A stretch of DNA of 64,000 nt from positions 38,801 to 102,800 of the forward strand of contig DATFWL010000406.1 in NCBI GenBank assembly GCA_035259385.1. Reading direction: 5' to 3'. The translations under genes and the position numbers were made by a program. This document shows positions 33,623 through 43,200 of this stretch, piece after piece. This DNA is from QHWK01 sp035259385. GTDB lineage: Bacteria; Acidobacteriota; Vicinamibacteria; Vicinamibacterales; CAVVIG01. The notes beneath the pieces were generated by a model. The model was not told where the DNA came from, made no database searches, and saw only the letters and a list, made by a program, of their open reading frames with translations. Position 1 is the stretch's first letter; every line of letters starts with the position of its first letter.

Positions 33623-35140
33623 GTGACTGATGCCCAGCTCGCTACCGACATCGAGAGCTCGGTCGAACTGTTGCGGACGATCGCTGCCGTCCTCGACATC
33701 CGCGACGTCTTTCCGCGCGTGTCGGAGATCGCCAAGAAGATGCTCCCGCACGATCTGCTGACGATGATGTTTCACGATCGCGGCGGCCAGATCCTGATCG
33801 AGGCGGCGTCGACCGACGAGTTTCGAGGATTGAGCCGGTTCACCAAGGCCGACGACTCGGAGCCGCCCGAAGGATTCATGATCATCGACGACTTCACGAC
33901 GGCGGTTCTTCCAATCGTCGACCCGGTGGATCTGCGCGAGCGCATTCTGGCGGCCGGGTTCAGGTCGCTGCTCGTCGTGCTGGCGCGGGCGCGGCATCAG
34001 AGCATGGGTCTCGGCTTCTGGTCGAAGAGCGTGGGCGCGTTCTCGCGCGCCGATGTCGCCGTGGCGCGACGGGTGGCCGATCATGTGGCGCTTGCCGTCT
34101 CGCACGAGCAGCTGGCTGACGCCGCGCGGCAGGTGGCCGAGGCGCACGCGCGCGCGGAGCGGCTCGAGGCCCGCGTGCAGTCGCTGGCGCGCGAGCTCGA
34201 TTCGAAATCGGACGTGCGCGTGGTCGGCCGATCGCCGGAATGGCTCGGCGTGCTCAAGAAGGCCGCCCAGGTGGCGGAGACGGAAACCACCGTGCTCGTC
34301 ACCGGCGAGTCGGGCACCGGCAAGGAAGTGGTCGCGCGCTTCGTCCACCGCGCGTCGGCGAGAAAGGCGGGACCCTTCGTCGCCCTCAACTGCGCAGCGC
34401 TGCCCGAGCAGCTCCTCGAGTCCGAGCTGTTCGGCTACGAGCGCGGCGCGTTCACCGGCGCGCTGCAGGCCAAGCCGGGGCAGATCGAGCTGGCCGGCGG
34501 TGGCGTGCTGTTCCTCGACGAGGTGACCGAGATGACGCCGTCCGCCCAGGCCAAGTTCCTGCGCGTCCTCCAGGAGCGCGAGTTCCAGCGGCTCGGCGGC
34601 ACGCGGCTGCAGAAGGCGAACGTACGCGTGATCGCGGCGACCAATCGCGATCTCAAGAAAGCGGTGGACCGCGGCGACTTCCGCGAGGACCTGTACTATC
34701 GGCTGCAGGTATTCGACATCCGCATCCCGCCGCTGCGCGAGCGGACGACGGACGTGCTGGAGTTGAGCGAGGCGTTTCTGCGGGACATCGGCCATTCGTT
34801 CGGCCGCCCGCCGGCGGGGTTGACGCGCGACGCGCGCGCCGCCCTGCTGGCGCACGACTGGCCGGGCAACGTCCGCGAGCTGCGGAACGCGCTCGAGCGT
34901 GCGGCGATCCTGTGCGAGGGCGGCCTGATCACGTCGGATCACCTGTCGCTCCGCCGTACGCCGGTGGCGCTCGAGCCGGACACGAGTGATCTGGGCGCCG
35001 TCGAGCGGGAGACGATCGATCGCGTGATGCGCGACTCTGGCGGCAACAAGTCGAAGGCGGCGCGCAAGCTCGGTCTCTCGCGCACGCAGCTCTACGTGCG
35101 ACTGAGGAAGTACGACCTCGATGCACGCGCGTACGCGTGA
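33623..35140 (+). CDS. sigma-54-dependent Fis-family transcriptional activator with GAF domain
   Basis: This protein has 505 residues. GGAG precedes the GTG at 33623. Residues about 15-165 are a GAF-type sensor, followed by a coiled-coil linker (QVAEAHARAERLEARVQSLAREL). The AAA+ domain (about 195-425) has Walker A GESGTGKE, the sigma-54 contact loop GAFTGA, Walker B GGVLFLDEV and the NVRELRNALERA sensor region. A Fis-type helix-turn-helix (NKSKAARKLGLSRTQLYVRLRKY) closes the protein. It activates RNA polymerase-sigma-54 in response to a small ligand bound by GAF. The targets are not identifiable, though one weak sigma-54 promoter candidate lies at 28910. Confidence 0.95.
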   Translation: MTDAQLATDIESSVELLRTIAAVLDIRDVFPRVSEIAKKMLPHDLLTMMFHDRGGQILIEAASTDEFRGLSRFTKADDSEPPEGFMIIDDFTTAVLPIVDPVDLRERILAAGFRSLLVVLARARHQSMGLGFWSKSVGAFSRADVAVARRVADHVALAVSHEQLADAARQVAEAHARAERLEARVQSLARELDSKSDVRVVGRSPEWLGVLKKAAQVAETETTVLVTGESGTGKEVVARFVHRASARKAGPFVALNCAALPEQLLESELFGYERGAFTGALQAKPGQIELAGGGVLFLDEVTEMTPSAQAKFLRVLQEREFQRLGGTRLQKANVRVIAATNRDLKKAVDRGDFREDLYYRLQVFDIRIPPLRERTTDVLELSEAFLRDIGHSFGRPPAGLTRDARAALLAHDWPGNVRELRNALERAAILCEGGLITSDHLSLRRTPVALEPDTSDLGAVERETIDRVMRDSGGNKSKAARKLGLSRTQLYVRLRKYDLDARAYA

Positions 35141-35187
35141 TCGCGTGATGATGTAGCAGCCACCCGGCGTCCTTCTCCCACTCGCCT

Positions 35188-35412
35188 TTACTGCAGCCTG
35201 CAGCGTTGCAGCCGCGGATGAATGCGGCGCGCCATCGCCGGCCACTCGGCCGGCGCGCTCCGCGCGAGCGCGTCGAGTTCATCCGCCGTCAACTCATAGC
35301 CCTGATCGCGGATCTCGATGAGCGTCTCGCGGGGACGCTCGACGAACCGGCGCCGCATGTCTTCGTCGGTGAGCAACCACCCGATCACGAACTGGACCGT
35401 CTTCTGAGACAT
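35188..35412 (-). CDS. NHLP/Nif11-clan small protein (Os1348-like), no core peptide
   Basis: This is a 74-residue protein from the ATG at 35412. The start MSQKTVQFVIGWLLTDEDMR, the RFVERP turn and LTADELDALAR follow the leader-peptide domain of the nitrile-hydratase-like/Nif11 RiPP clan, Os1348-type. Normal RiPP precursors carry a GG or GA cleavage site and a variable core after the leader. Here the protein simply ends HPRLQRCRLQ. The protein at 61530-61769 aligns with it over about 65 residues. It may be a stand-alone regulator or protein-binding domain and not a precursor. No maturation enzyme is nearby. Confidence 0.7.
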   Translation of the reverse strand: MSQKTVQFVIGWLLTDEDMRRRFVERPRETLIEIRDQGYELTADELDALARSAPAEWPAMARRIHPRLQRCRLQ

Positions 35413-35712
35413 CTGCCGCACCGCCATCGCAAACGGCGGGCCACTGTTGATCCGACAGGGCTGATGGCTAATGGCTGATGGCTATGGCCAATGATCTCTT
35501 CGGCGATGGACCATTGCCATCAGCCATCAGCCATCAGCCATGTCACGTGTTCAAGGATGCACAGATCTGATGACCGTCACGCACTCGTCCGTGTGCGCAT
35601 CACCATTCACGCTCGCGCAGAGAGGCGCCGAACGCGCTGAATCGACGCTCAATTCCGCGCGCCGCGAGGACCGACGCCATCTGGATCGTCGTTTGCCCTA
35701 CGTCCTGCCAGC
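35413..35712. other. 300-bp divergent intergenic region
   Basis: This region lies between the NHLP-like gene (minus) and the cassette A glycosyltransferase (plus). It contains the TGATGGC inverted repeat described separately. Apart from that, no gene or clear promoter is visible. Confidence 0.5.
35461..35541. repeat. inverted repeat built from tandem TGATGGCT units
   Basis: The left arm (35461-35493) contains GATGGCTAATGGCTGATGG. The right arm (35511-35541) is the reverse complement of three ATGGCTG units plus ATGG. With one mismatch and two single-base gaps the arms pair over about 30 bp around an 18-nt loop. It lies between two divergent genes, so it is not placed to end either transcript. 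Confidence 0.8.
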
Positions 35713-37347
35713 ATGCCTGCTCTCTCGATTCCGTCTCTGCGTCCCGCGACCTGGGATGCCGCGTCGGCCGACACGCTGACGCTGCCATGGGTCGGCACCA
35801 AGGTCATCGTCCTGGTGTGTTCGGTGTTGATCGCGGCGACCGTCCGCCTCACGGCGCTCGACACCTACGGCTTCAGCGAAGACGAGATGAACAAGGTGCA
35901 GGCCATCGAGCAGTACAGAGCCGGCCACTTCGGAGCCAATGCCGAGCATCCGATGCTGATGAAGCTCGCGATGTGGGGAAGCGTCGCGGCGGCGACGCGC
36001 TGGAACCGGATGGCGCCGCCGGACGCGGCGATCTCGCTGGAGACCGCCGTCCGCCTGCCGAATGCGATCGCCGGCGCCGCGACAGCGGCCGTGCTGTTCG
36101 GCATCGCCGACACGCTGTTCGGAGGACCCGTTGCGACGGCGACCGCGCTCTTCTGGGCCCTCGACGTCAACGCCATCGCCATCAACCGAATCGGCAAGGA
36201 GGACACGTTCCTGCTGCTGTTCTTCCTGCTGGCGGTGTTCTGCTACGAGCGCGCCAAGCGCGAAGGCGTCGCCGACGTGGTCCGTGCGCAGCGCTGGTAC
36301 ACCGCGAGCGGCGCGTCGTTCGGTCTCATGCTCGCATCGAAGTACATGCCGCAGTACCTCGGCATCTACGCGCTGTTCAATCTGCTCACCGATCCGGAGC
36401 CGGGAGAGAACAGGCCGTACCGGTTGCGCCATTACGCGGCGATGGCGGTGGCGTTCGTCGCGGCGAACCTCGTGATCCTGCAGCCGGCGACCTGGCGGTA
36501 CATGGCGAGCTACGTCGGCGGGGGCATGCTCGCCCACCACGGCTACGCCTACGCCGGCTCGCTCTACGTCACCAACGTGCCGATCTCGCCGCTGGGCGTG
36601 CCGGTCACCTTCTACCTGCGGCTGCTGGGCACGAAGGTGCCGATGGTCCTGCTGGCCGCGCTCGTCCCGGGCGTCATCGAGATGGTCCGCCGCCGCCGCG
36701 AGCGCGGCTTCGTGCTGCTGCGCGTGCTGGCGGTGTTCCTGATCGTTCCGTACTCGCTGATGGCGGCGAAGTTCCTCCGCTATTCGCTGCCGATGCTGGC
36801 GACGCTCGATCTGATCGCGGCTGTCGGCATCGTCGCCGGACTGGGCTGGCTCCTCCGAAAGGGATGGCTGCCGGCAGCCGCGCGCACCAGCGTGGCGGTA
36901 GCCGCCGTGGCGGTCGTCGCTGTCGGGCTGATCGGCGCACAGCAGGCGGCGGTGCCGTTCTATTCGCTGTTCGAGAACGTCGTCGGCGCCAGGATCAATG
37001 TCGGCGCTCCCGCGTTCCCTGAAGAGACCTACGACTACGGCGTTCGCGAGGCAGTGGCGGGCATTGCCGCCGTCGCCGCGCCGTCTGCGGTGATCGTCAG
37101 CGACGCGCCGGAGGTGGTCGCGCATTACGTCCGCGAGCAGTCGCGACCGGACATCCACGTCCGCTCGCTGTCGATGGACGGCCTCGACCGGCGCGCGCGC
37201 GAGTCGTGGGCGATCGTCCAGGACGAGCACCTGAGCTTCGAAAACCAAACAGTCGTCTCGCAGCTGCGCGCCCGCGAGACGCCGTGGCGGGAGATCCGCG
37301 TCGACGACCGCGTCATGGCGCAGATCTTCCGCGTCCCGGAGCGATAG
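35713..37347 (+). CDS. GT39/ArnT-type polyprenyl-phosphate-sugar transferase
   Basis: This is a 544-residue GT-C membrane enzyme with about 11 helices. The catalytic first loop is TYGFSEDEMNKVQAIEQY, followed by the conserved AEHPMLMK segment. Helices such as VATATALFWALDVNAIAINR and PVTFYLRLLGTKVPMVLLAAL follow. A periplasmic C-terminal domain of about 130 residues ends RVMAQIFRVPER. GT39/GT83 enzymes move a sugar from polyprenyl phosphate to protein, lipid A or a glycan outside the inner membrane. It is the first gene of cassette A and is followed within 2 bp by a deacetylase. The acceptor is unknown. Confidence 0.87.
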   Translation: MPALSIPSLRPATWDAASADTLTLPWVGTKVIVLVCSVLIAATVRLTALDTYGFSEDEMNKVQAIEQYRAGHFGANAEHPMLMKLAMWGSVAAATRWNRMAPPDAAISLETAVRLPNAIAGAATAAVLFGIADTLFGGPVATATALFWALDVNAIAINRIGKEDTFLLLFFLLAVFCYERAKREGVADVVRAQRWYTASGASFGLMLASKYMPQYLGIYALFNLLTDPEPGENRPYRLRHYAAMAVAFVAANLVILQPATWRYMASYVGGGMLAHHGYAYAGSLYVTNVPISPLGVPVTFYLRLLGTKVPMVLLAALVPGVIEMVRRRRERGFVLLRVLAVFLIVPYSLMAAKFLRYSLPMLATLDLIAAVGIVAGLGWLLRKGWLPAAARTSVAVAAVAVVAVGLIGAQQAAVPFYSLFENVVGARINVGAPAFPEETYDYGVREAVAGIAAVAAPSAVIVSDAPEVVAHYVREQSRPDIHVRSLSMDGLDRRARESWAIVQDEHLSFENQTVVSQLRARETPWREIRVDDRVMAQIFRVPER

Positions 37348-37349
37348 CG

Positions 37350-38249
37350 ATGCTGCGCCAGCTCGTCGTCAACGCAGACGACTTCGGCCTCACCGTCGGC
37401 GTGAACGACGGGATCCTCGACGCCCATGACCTCGGCATCCTGACGAGCACCAGCCTGTTCGCGAATGCGCCCGCCACCGTCGACGCGATTCGGCGTTCGC
37501 GTGGCCGCCCGTCACTCGGCGTCGGCGCGCACCTCACGCTGGTGGACGGCACACCGACGCTCCCCGCCCGCGACGTTCCCACCCTGGTGACCGACGATGG
37601 ACGGTTTCGCCGCTCGTGGCGGCCGTTCATCGTCGCGTGTCTGCAGGGCCGGGTGTCGCTGAGCGAGGTCGAGCGCGAGCTGACGGCGCAGATCGAACGC
37701 CTGCGCGCGGACGTGCGGCTGACGCACCTGGATGCGCACAAGCACGTCCACGCGTATCCACCGGTGTTCGCGATTGTGGCGCGGCTGGCCGTGCGCTTCG
37801 GCATCCCGACGGTGCGCGTTCCGTACGAGCGCTGGTCGGCAGCCGCGGCGCTCGGGCGGGAGAGCGACGCACCGGCGGCCACCCGCCGCCAGGCGTGGCT
37901 GAACGCGCTGCTGTGGCCGTGGGCGCGGCGCAACTATCGCGCCGCCGCCGAGCTTGGTCTGCGCGTTCCGAACTTCACCGGACGCATCGACACCGGCGTT
38001 TTCACCCGGCGTTCACTGCGCCGGATGCTGCACGGCCTCAGGCCGGGAGTCAACGAGCTGATGGTCCATCCGGGGTACGCGGACGCCGATCTGCGCCGGA
38101 TGCCGACGCGGCTCATCGAATCGCGGCTCGAGGAGGTTGCGCTGCTGTGCAGCCTGGAAACACGGGCGACCCTCACTCGCGAACAGATCACCCTAGTCCG
38201 TCACGATCTCGCGCCTTCGCTGCGCAGGAGTCTTCGCCATGCCTCGTAA
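37350..38249 (+). CDS. ChbG/HpnK-family (YdjC-type) carbohydrate deacetylase
   Basis: This protein has 299 residues. The ATG at 37350 lies 2 bp after the previous stop, with GGAG seven bases before it. The YdjC/ChbG landmarks are QLVVNADDFGLTVGVNDGI, the histidine block LGVGAHLTLVDG, LTHLDAHKHVHAYPPVF and ELMVHPGYAD, which together supply the metal-binding Asp/His set. Family members remove N-acetyl groups from chito-oligosaccharides, and HpnK is linked to hopanoid loci. In this operon, between an ArnT-like and an ArnC-like enzyme, it may play the part of ArnD. Confidence 0.87.
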   Translation: MLRQLVVNADDFGLTVGVNDGILDAHDLGILTSTSLFANAPATVDAIRRSRGRPSLGVGAHLTLVDGTPTLPARDVPTLVTDDGRFRRSWRPFIVACLQGRVSLSEVERELTAQIERLRADVRLTHLDAHKHVHAYPPVFAIVARLAVRFGIPTVRVPYERWSAAAALGRESDAPAATRRQAWLNALLWPWARRNYRAAAELGLRVPNFTGRIDTGVFTRRSLRRMLHGLRPGVNELMVHPGYADADLRRMPTRLIESRLEEVALLCSLETRATLTREQITLVRHDLAPSLRRSLRHAS

Positions 38250-39273
38250 CACCCGCAACCGCACGCGGCTGTCGATCGTCGTGCCGCTCTTCAACGAAGT
38301 GAGCACGCTCGAGGAGCTGCATCGGCGCCTCTCGTCGGTCCTGTTCCTCCTCGGCCTGGAGTCAGAAATCATCTACGTCGACGACGGCAGCAGCGACGGA
38401 ACCGTCGAAGCGCTGCAGGTGATCGAGGCGCGGAACGAGCAGGTCCGCCTGATACGGCTGGCACGCAACTACGGACAGACGGCAGCACTCGCGGCCGGCT
38501 TCGACGCCGCACGCGGCGACGTGATCGTCGCGATGGACGGCGATCTGCAGCACGCGCCGGAAGAGATCCCGAAGCTGCTCGCCAAGCTGTCCGAAGGATA
38601 CGACATCGTCAGCGGCTGGCGTGCGCAGCGGGTCGACAACCTGTGGACGCGGCGGCTGCCGTCGAAGGTGGCCAACTGGCTGATGGCGAAGCTGTCGGGC
38701 GTGTCGCTGCACGACTTCGGCACGACCTTCAAGGCATATCGGGCGCCGGTGATCAAGCGCATCCGGCTCTACGGCGATCTGCACCGCTTCATTCCGGCGC
38801 TGGCGAGCTGGGGTGGCGCGCGGATCGCCGAAGTGCCAATCGCCAATATTCCCCGGCCGCAGAACCAGTCGCACTACGGGCTGTCGCGGACGTGGCGGGT
38901 GGCCGCCGATCTGATGACCGTCCGCTTCCTGCTTCGCTACGTGACGCGCCCGCTGCACTTCTTCGGGCCGATCGGTTTCGCGACCGTCGCGGCGGGCCTT
39001 GCGGCCGGCGGCTGGGTGCTCGCTACCAAGCTCGTCTCGGGCGCGCCGGTCTTTCTGGCGCATGGACCGCTGCTGCTCCTGAGCGCGGTGCTCGTACAGA
39101 CCGGAATCCTGCTGCTCGGGCTCGGCCTGCTCGCGGAGCTGCTGATACGCATCTACATGGACGGACGGCAGCGGCGCATCTACACGATCGCGCCGGCCGA
39201 GCCGGAGGTGCTCGAACCCTGGGGCGGGCCGCGGCCGGTGCCGCTGCCTGTTCGATCGGGAGTAGTGCAATGA
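38239..39273 (+). CDS. polyprenyl-phosphate glycosyltransferase (ArnC/DPM1-type GT2) with two C-terminal helices
   Basis: This protein has 344 residues. AGGAG precedes the ATG at 38239, which overlaps the deacetylase gene by 11 bp. The GT2 domain has LSIVVPLFNEVSTLEEL, IIYVDDGSSDGT, ARNYGQTAALAAGFDAARG and MDGDLQHAPEEIPKL. DFGTTFKAYR and YGLSRTWRV follow. Two C-terminal helices (FATVAAGLAAGGWVLA and LLLLSAVLVQTGILLLGLGL) are typical of ArnC, GtrB and DPM1. These load a sugar onto undecaprenyl phosphate on the cytoplasmic face. It should supply the donor for the GT39 enzyme of the same operon. Confidence 0.9.
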   Translation: MPRNTRNRTRLSIVVPLFNEVSTLEELHRRLSSVLFLLGLESEIIYVDDGSSDGTVEALQVIEARNEQVRLIRLARNYGQTAALAAGFDAARGDVIVAMDGDLQHAPEEIPKLLAKLSEGYDIVSGWRAQRVDNLWTRRLPSKVANWLMAKLSGVSLHDFGTTFKAYRAPVIKRIRLYGDLHRFIPALASWGGARIAEVPIANIPRPQNQSHYGLSRTWRVAADLMTVRFLLRYVTRPLHFFGPIGFATVAAGLAAGGWVLATKLVSGAPVFLAHGPLLLLSAVLVQTGILLLGLGLLAELLIRIYMDGRQRRIYTIAPAEPEVLEPWGGPRPVPLPVRSGVVQ

Positions 39274-40211
39274 ATCGCGCAACATCGATTCTCGCGGCAG
39301 CGCTGCTGTCGGTCGCGACCCAGGTCGGCATCCGGGCGGATCGCCCGCGCGTGGAGTTGCCGGCGACGGCGGTGACAGCCGGCGGCGAGCGTCACCACTA
39401 CGTCATCGGCGCGCGCGTCAGGCCGCTCGTCCTGTTCTGGATAACGCGGGACGACGTGGGTGACGCCGTGGTGACGCGCCGTCGCACCTCAGACGAGGCG
39501 GCCTACTCGCTCCTGATCGGGACGGACCCGACACGAACGCCGCTGCACATCAACCGCTGGGGCTACATCGAGGAAGAGATCCGCGGCGAGCAGGCGCGCC
39601 TGCTGGGTGTGATGACCGAGTCGGAGGAGGAGTCGGTTCAGCAGGCGGAAGCGAACGTTCGCGGGCAGTCCTCCGGAAACCATCCGTTCAAGATCATTCA
39701 CGCGACCGCCGACGCAGAAGAAGCGCGCGCCCGCGTCGCCTCGATTCACGCGCCCGAGGACTACACGCTGCGGCAGATTCCGCTCGTGCTCGATCTCGCG
39801 GCGCGTGAGGCGGACAGCGGCCGGCTGCGCGTCGCGCGGCTGTCGCCGGGCACGCGTCCCGGATTCCTGGCGGCGCTCGCAGACGCGATGGAGCGGCCGG
39901 CGGAGCGTTCGGCGATCAAGTACGTCTACTACGGACGACTCTACGAGCTCCGGCGGACCCGCAGCAGGACGATTGGCGACTTTCGTCTTGCCGGGAAGAC
40001 GTACGGCGCGGCTGTCGCCGCCGACTTCGTGATCACCAGCACCCACGACGGAGAACAGACGAAGTTCTCGATGACCTACGGGACCGAAGGTCGCTTCGCG
40101 GAAGTACCGCTGACGGTCAGCTACCAGCCGCGGTGGTGGATGCAGCTCGAGCTGACGATCGACGGATCGTCGAGCGCGCCGGCCGCTGCCGGCGGCGGGG
40201 GCGGGCAATGA
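39270..40211 (+). CDS. secreted YQPRWW protein, cassette A copy
   Basis: This is a 313-residue exported protein of no known family. The ATG overlaps the previous stop (ATGA), and a signal peptide runs to about residue 23. It aligns along its length with the cassette B protein at 56970-57959. Shared blocks include RPL.LFWI..DDVG, LLIGTDPTR.P..INRWGYI, LGVMTESEEES...AEA, SPGTRPGFLAAL, YVYYGRLYEL and the C-terminal YQPRWWMQLELTID. Both copies sit directly beside a TonB-dependent receptor and a flippase-like protein. It probably works in the periplasm or outer membrane with the receptor; the function is unknown. Confidence 0.8.
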   Translation: MNRATSILAAALLSVATQVGIRADRPRVELPATAVTAGGERHHYVIGARVRPLVLFWITRDDVGDAVVTRRRTSDEAAYSLLIGTDPTRTPLHINRWGYIEEEIRGEQARLLGVMTESEEESVQQAEANVRGQSSGNHPFKIIHATADAEEARARVASIHAPEDYTLRQIPLVLDLAAREADSGRLRVARLSPGTRPGFLAALADAMERPAERSAIKYVYYGRLYELRRTRSRTIGDFRLAGKTYGAAVAADFVITSTHDGEQTKFSMTYGTEGRFAEVPLTVSYQPRWWMQLELTIDGSSSAPAAAGGGGGQ

Positions 40212-43200
40212 CGATGCGTGTCTTGAATATCGCGGTTGCGGTCGTCGCCGCCGCACTGTTCGTCGAGTCGCTGCGGGTGATGGGGCTGGAGCAGATCGCC
40301 GGCGCGATCACCCGGATCGGCTGGGGATTCGGCGCAATTCTGCTGATCTCCGGCGTTCGCGACCTGGCACGGGCAATCGCGTGGACGCTCGCCGTGGAGC
40401 AACCGCAGCGGCTGCCGGTGATCAGCGCGCTGCGGGCGCGGCTCGCGGGCGAATCGCTCAACACGCTGCTGCCGATGGGGCTGGTGGTCGGCGAGCCAAC
40501 CAAGGCGGCGGAAGTCGGGGGCAGTCTCGCGTTTGGTGCGGCGTTCAGGGCGCTGACCGTCGAGTTCGCGTTCTACAGCGCCTCACTCGTCCCGCTGTTT
40601 GCCGCGGGCGTCGTCGCGTTCGCTGCGGCGGGTCGCACCGGGCTCGGCCTTCCGCCGGCGTTCGTCGGGATTGTCGTGCCGATCGCCGCAGTCGCGGCAA
40701 CCGTGGTCATGGTGCGACGCGCGTCGCTGTGGATGTCGCGGCGGCTGCGCGACCGCGCGGCGATTCTCGCGTGCGAAGCGGCCTATCAGGTCCTCTCCGT
40801 CGCCGAAACCTATCTGACGCTGCGGCTGATCGGTGCGCGGCCGACAATCGCCGCGGCCCTCGTGCTCGAGACGGTGAGCCGGGCGGTGACGATCTTCTTC
40901 AAGATGGTGCCGATGCGGGTCGGCGTCGACGAAGCCGCCTCGGCGTTCGTCGCCGCCCAGGTCGCGCTCGATCCGGTGTCCGGGCTCTCGGTCGCGCTGC
41001 TCCGGCGAGTGCGGCTCGCGTTCTGGAGCGCCGCTGGTCTCGGGTTGCTCGCGTGGCGGCGGACGGCGGCGGCTCGCGGACGGCTGGCGCGGCCCCTTAT
41101 CGCCTCGGCGCCGGCCGCCGCCCTGCTCGTGGCGTTGTCGGTGGCGACCGGCGTGTCGGCTCAGGAGACGGGCGCCGTTGTCGCCGGGTCGGTGGCGATC
41201 ACCGGGCCGGACGGCGCACCGCTCGTGGTGCCCGGGGTCACCGTGACGCTGCGCTGCGACGGCGACGAGCCGCAGACCGACGTCACCAACGACCAGGGCG
41301 AATTCCGCTTCGCCGATCTTCGTCCACGGAGCGGCGCCTGTTCGATCGTCGCCGACCTGCAGGGATTCAGATCGGAGACGAATCAGGTCGAGTTGACAGC
41401 GGGCCGGACGACCACCGTAAGCATGCAGCTGAAGCTCGACACGCTGCGCGAGGAAGTGATCGTTCGTGCGACGCCGCCAGCCGGGGACGCCGATCGATCG
41501 CCGGATCGCGCCGAGCAGGTCACCTCGTCGGTCATGCAGGCGGCGCCGATCGCCCACGACCGGTTTCAGGATGCGCTGCCGCTGATTCCGGGCGTGGTGC
41601 GCGGCCCTGACGGCCTCCTCAACATCAGCGGTCTGCGGAGCAATCAGGCGGCACTGACCTTCAACAGCGCCAACGGCACCGATCCGGTGACCGGCGAGGA
41701 CGCGATCGAGCTGCCCATCGACGCGGTCAGCTCGGTGCAGGTGCGCGGCGCTGCCTATGCGCCCGAGTTCGGGCTGTCGGCAGGCGCCCTGACGCTGGTC
41801 GAGACGCACAAGGCCGGCGACGACTGGGACGTCACGGTCAACGATCTCGAGCCGCGGCTGCGACGGCGCGGCGGCGAGTTCAGAGGCATCGAATCGTGGA
41901 CGCCGCGTGTCACCGTCGGCGGCCCGATCGTTCCCGGCAAGCTGCAGCTCCTCGAGTCGGCGCAGTACGAGTACAGCCAGACGCGCGTGTTCGGTCTGCC
42001 GCCGTTCGAAAGCGACACCGAGCTGCAAAGCTTCGAGTCGTTCACCCGCGCCGACTGGCTGCGCAGTCAGACGGACCGGGTGACGGCGTCGGCGCTGGTC
42101 TCGCCGCGCAAGACGACCTACGCCGGGCTCAACACGTTCAATCCGCAGAGCGTCACCGCGAACGTTGACACGCACAACGTCCTCGCGAGCCTCTCGGATC
42201 AGATCGTGACGGCGCGCGGCGTCGTCGACGCCCGCGCCAGCGTGAAGCAGTTCGACGCGACCATCGGTCCGAGTCGTGGACTCGCACCGATGCGGCTGGC
42301 GCCGGACGTCAACTCGGGCTCGTACTTCAACGACCAGGATCGGACCAGCCGTCGCGCGGAGGGATTCGCCAGCTATTCGTTCACGCCGATCGGGCCGGCG
42401 CACCTCGTGAAGATCGGCGGCGGCGTCACCTACGAAACCTTCGCCGGCGTCAGCGTCAACCGCCCGGTCGAGATCGTCCGCGCGGACGGCACCGTCAGCC
42501 AGCTGTTCTCGTTCGTCGGCGCGGGCCGGCTCGACGAGCACAAGACGGCGGTCCGGGGGTTCGCCCAGGATGCCTGGACGCCAGCTTCGCGCCTCAGCGT
42601 GCTCTACGGCGTGCGCTACGACTACGACTCGGTGGCCAGCGGCGTGAACGTCGCGCCGCGCGGCTCGCTGTCGCTGGTCCTCACGGCTGACGGACGCACC
42701 GTGCTCCGTGGCGGCGGTGGGCTGTTCTACAGCGCCGTTCCGCTGAATGTCTCGAGCTTCGACCAGCTCCAGCGGCGGATCGTGACGGTGCTGGCTGCCG
42801 ACGGCGAGACGCCAGTCAGTGTGACCCCGCTGGCGAATCTGGACGCCTCGGCGCTTCGCGCTCCGCGCAGCACCACCTGGAACGTCGAGCTCGATCGAGA
42901 GTGGCTGACGAAGCTCTTCGTGAGAGTCGGCTACCAGCAGCGCGACAATCACGACGAACCGCTGGTCGACGCGTCGCCCACGGCGATCAGCCTGCGGACG
43001 GACGGCAGCTCACGCTACCGTGAGGCCCAGGTCTCGGCGCGCTACAGGTTCCACGGCGACGATCGGATCGTCGCGTCGTACACCTGGTCGTCGGCGGTCG
43101 GCAATCTCAACGAGTTCAACAGCTTCTTCGGTAACATCGAGAACCCGGTGATCCGCGCCGACGAGCGCGGCCCGCTGTCGTGGGATGCGCCGCACCACGT

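Noticed and set aside
40583..42952. A 789-codon minus-strand open frame
   Set aside because: It is antisense to the flippase/receptor fusion, with no recognisable domain and low-complexity composition.
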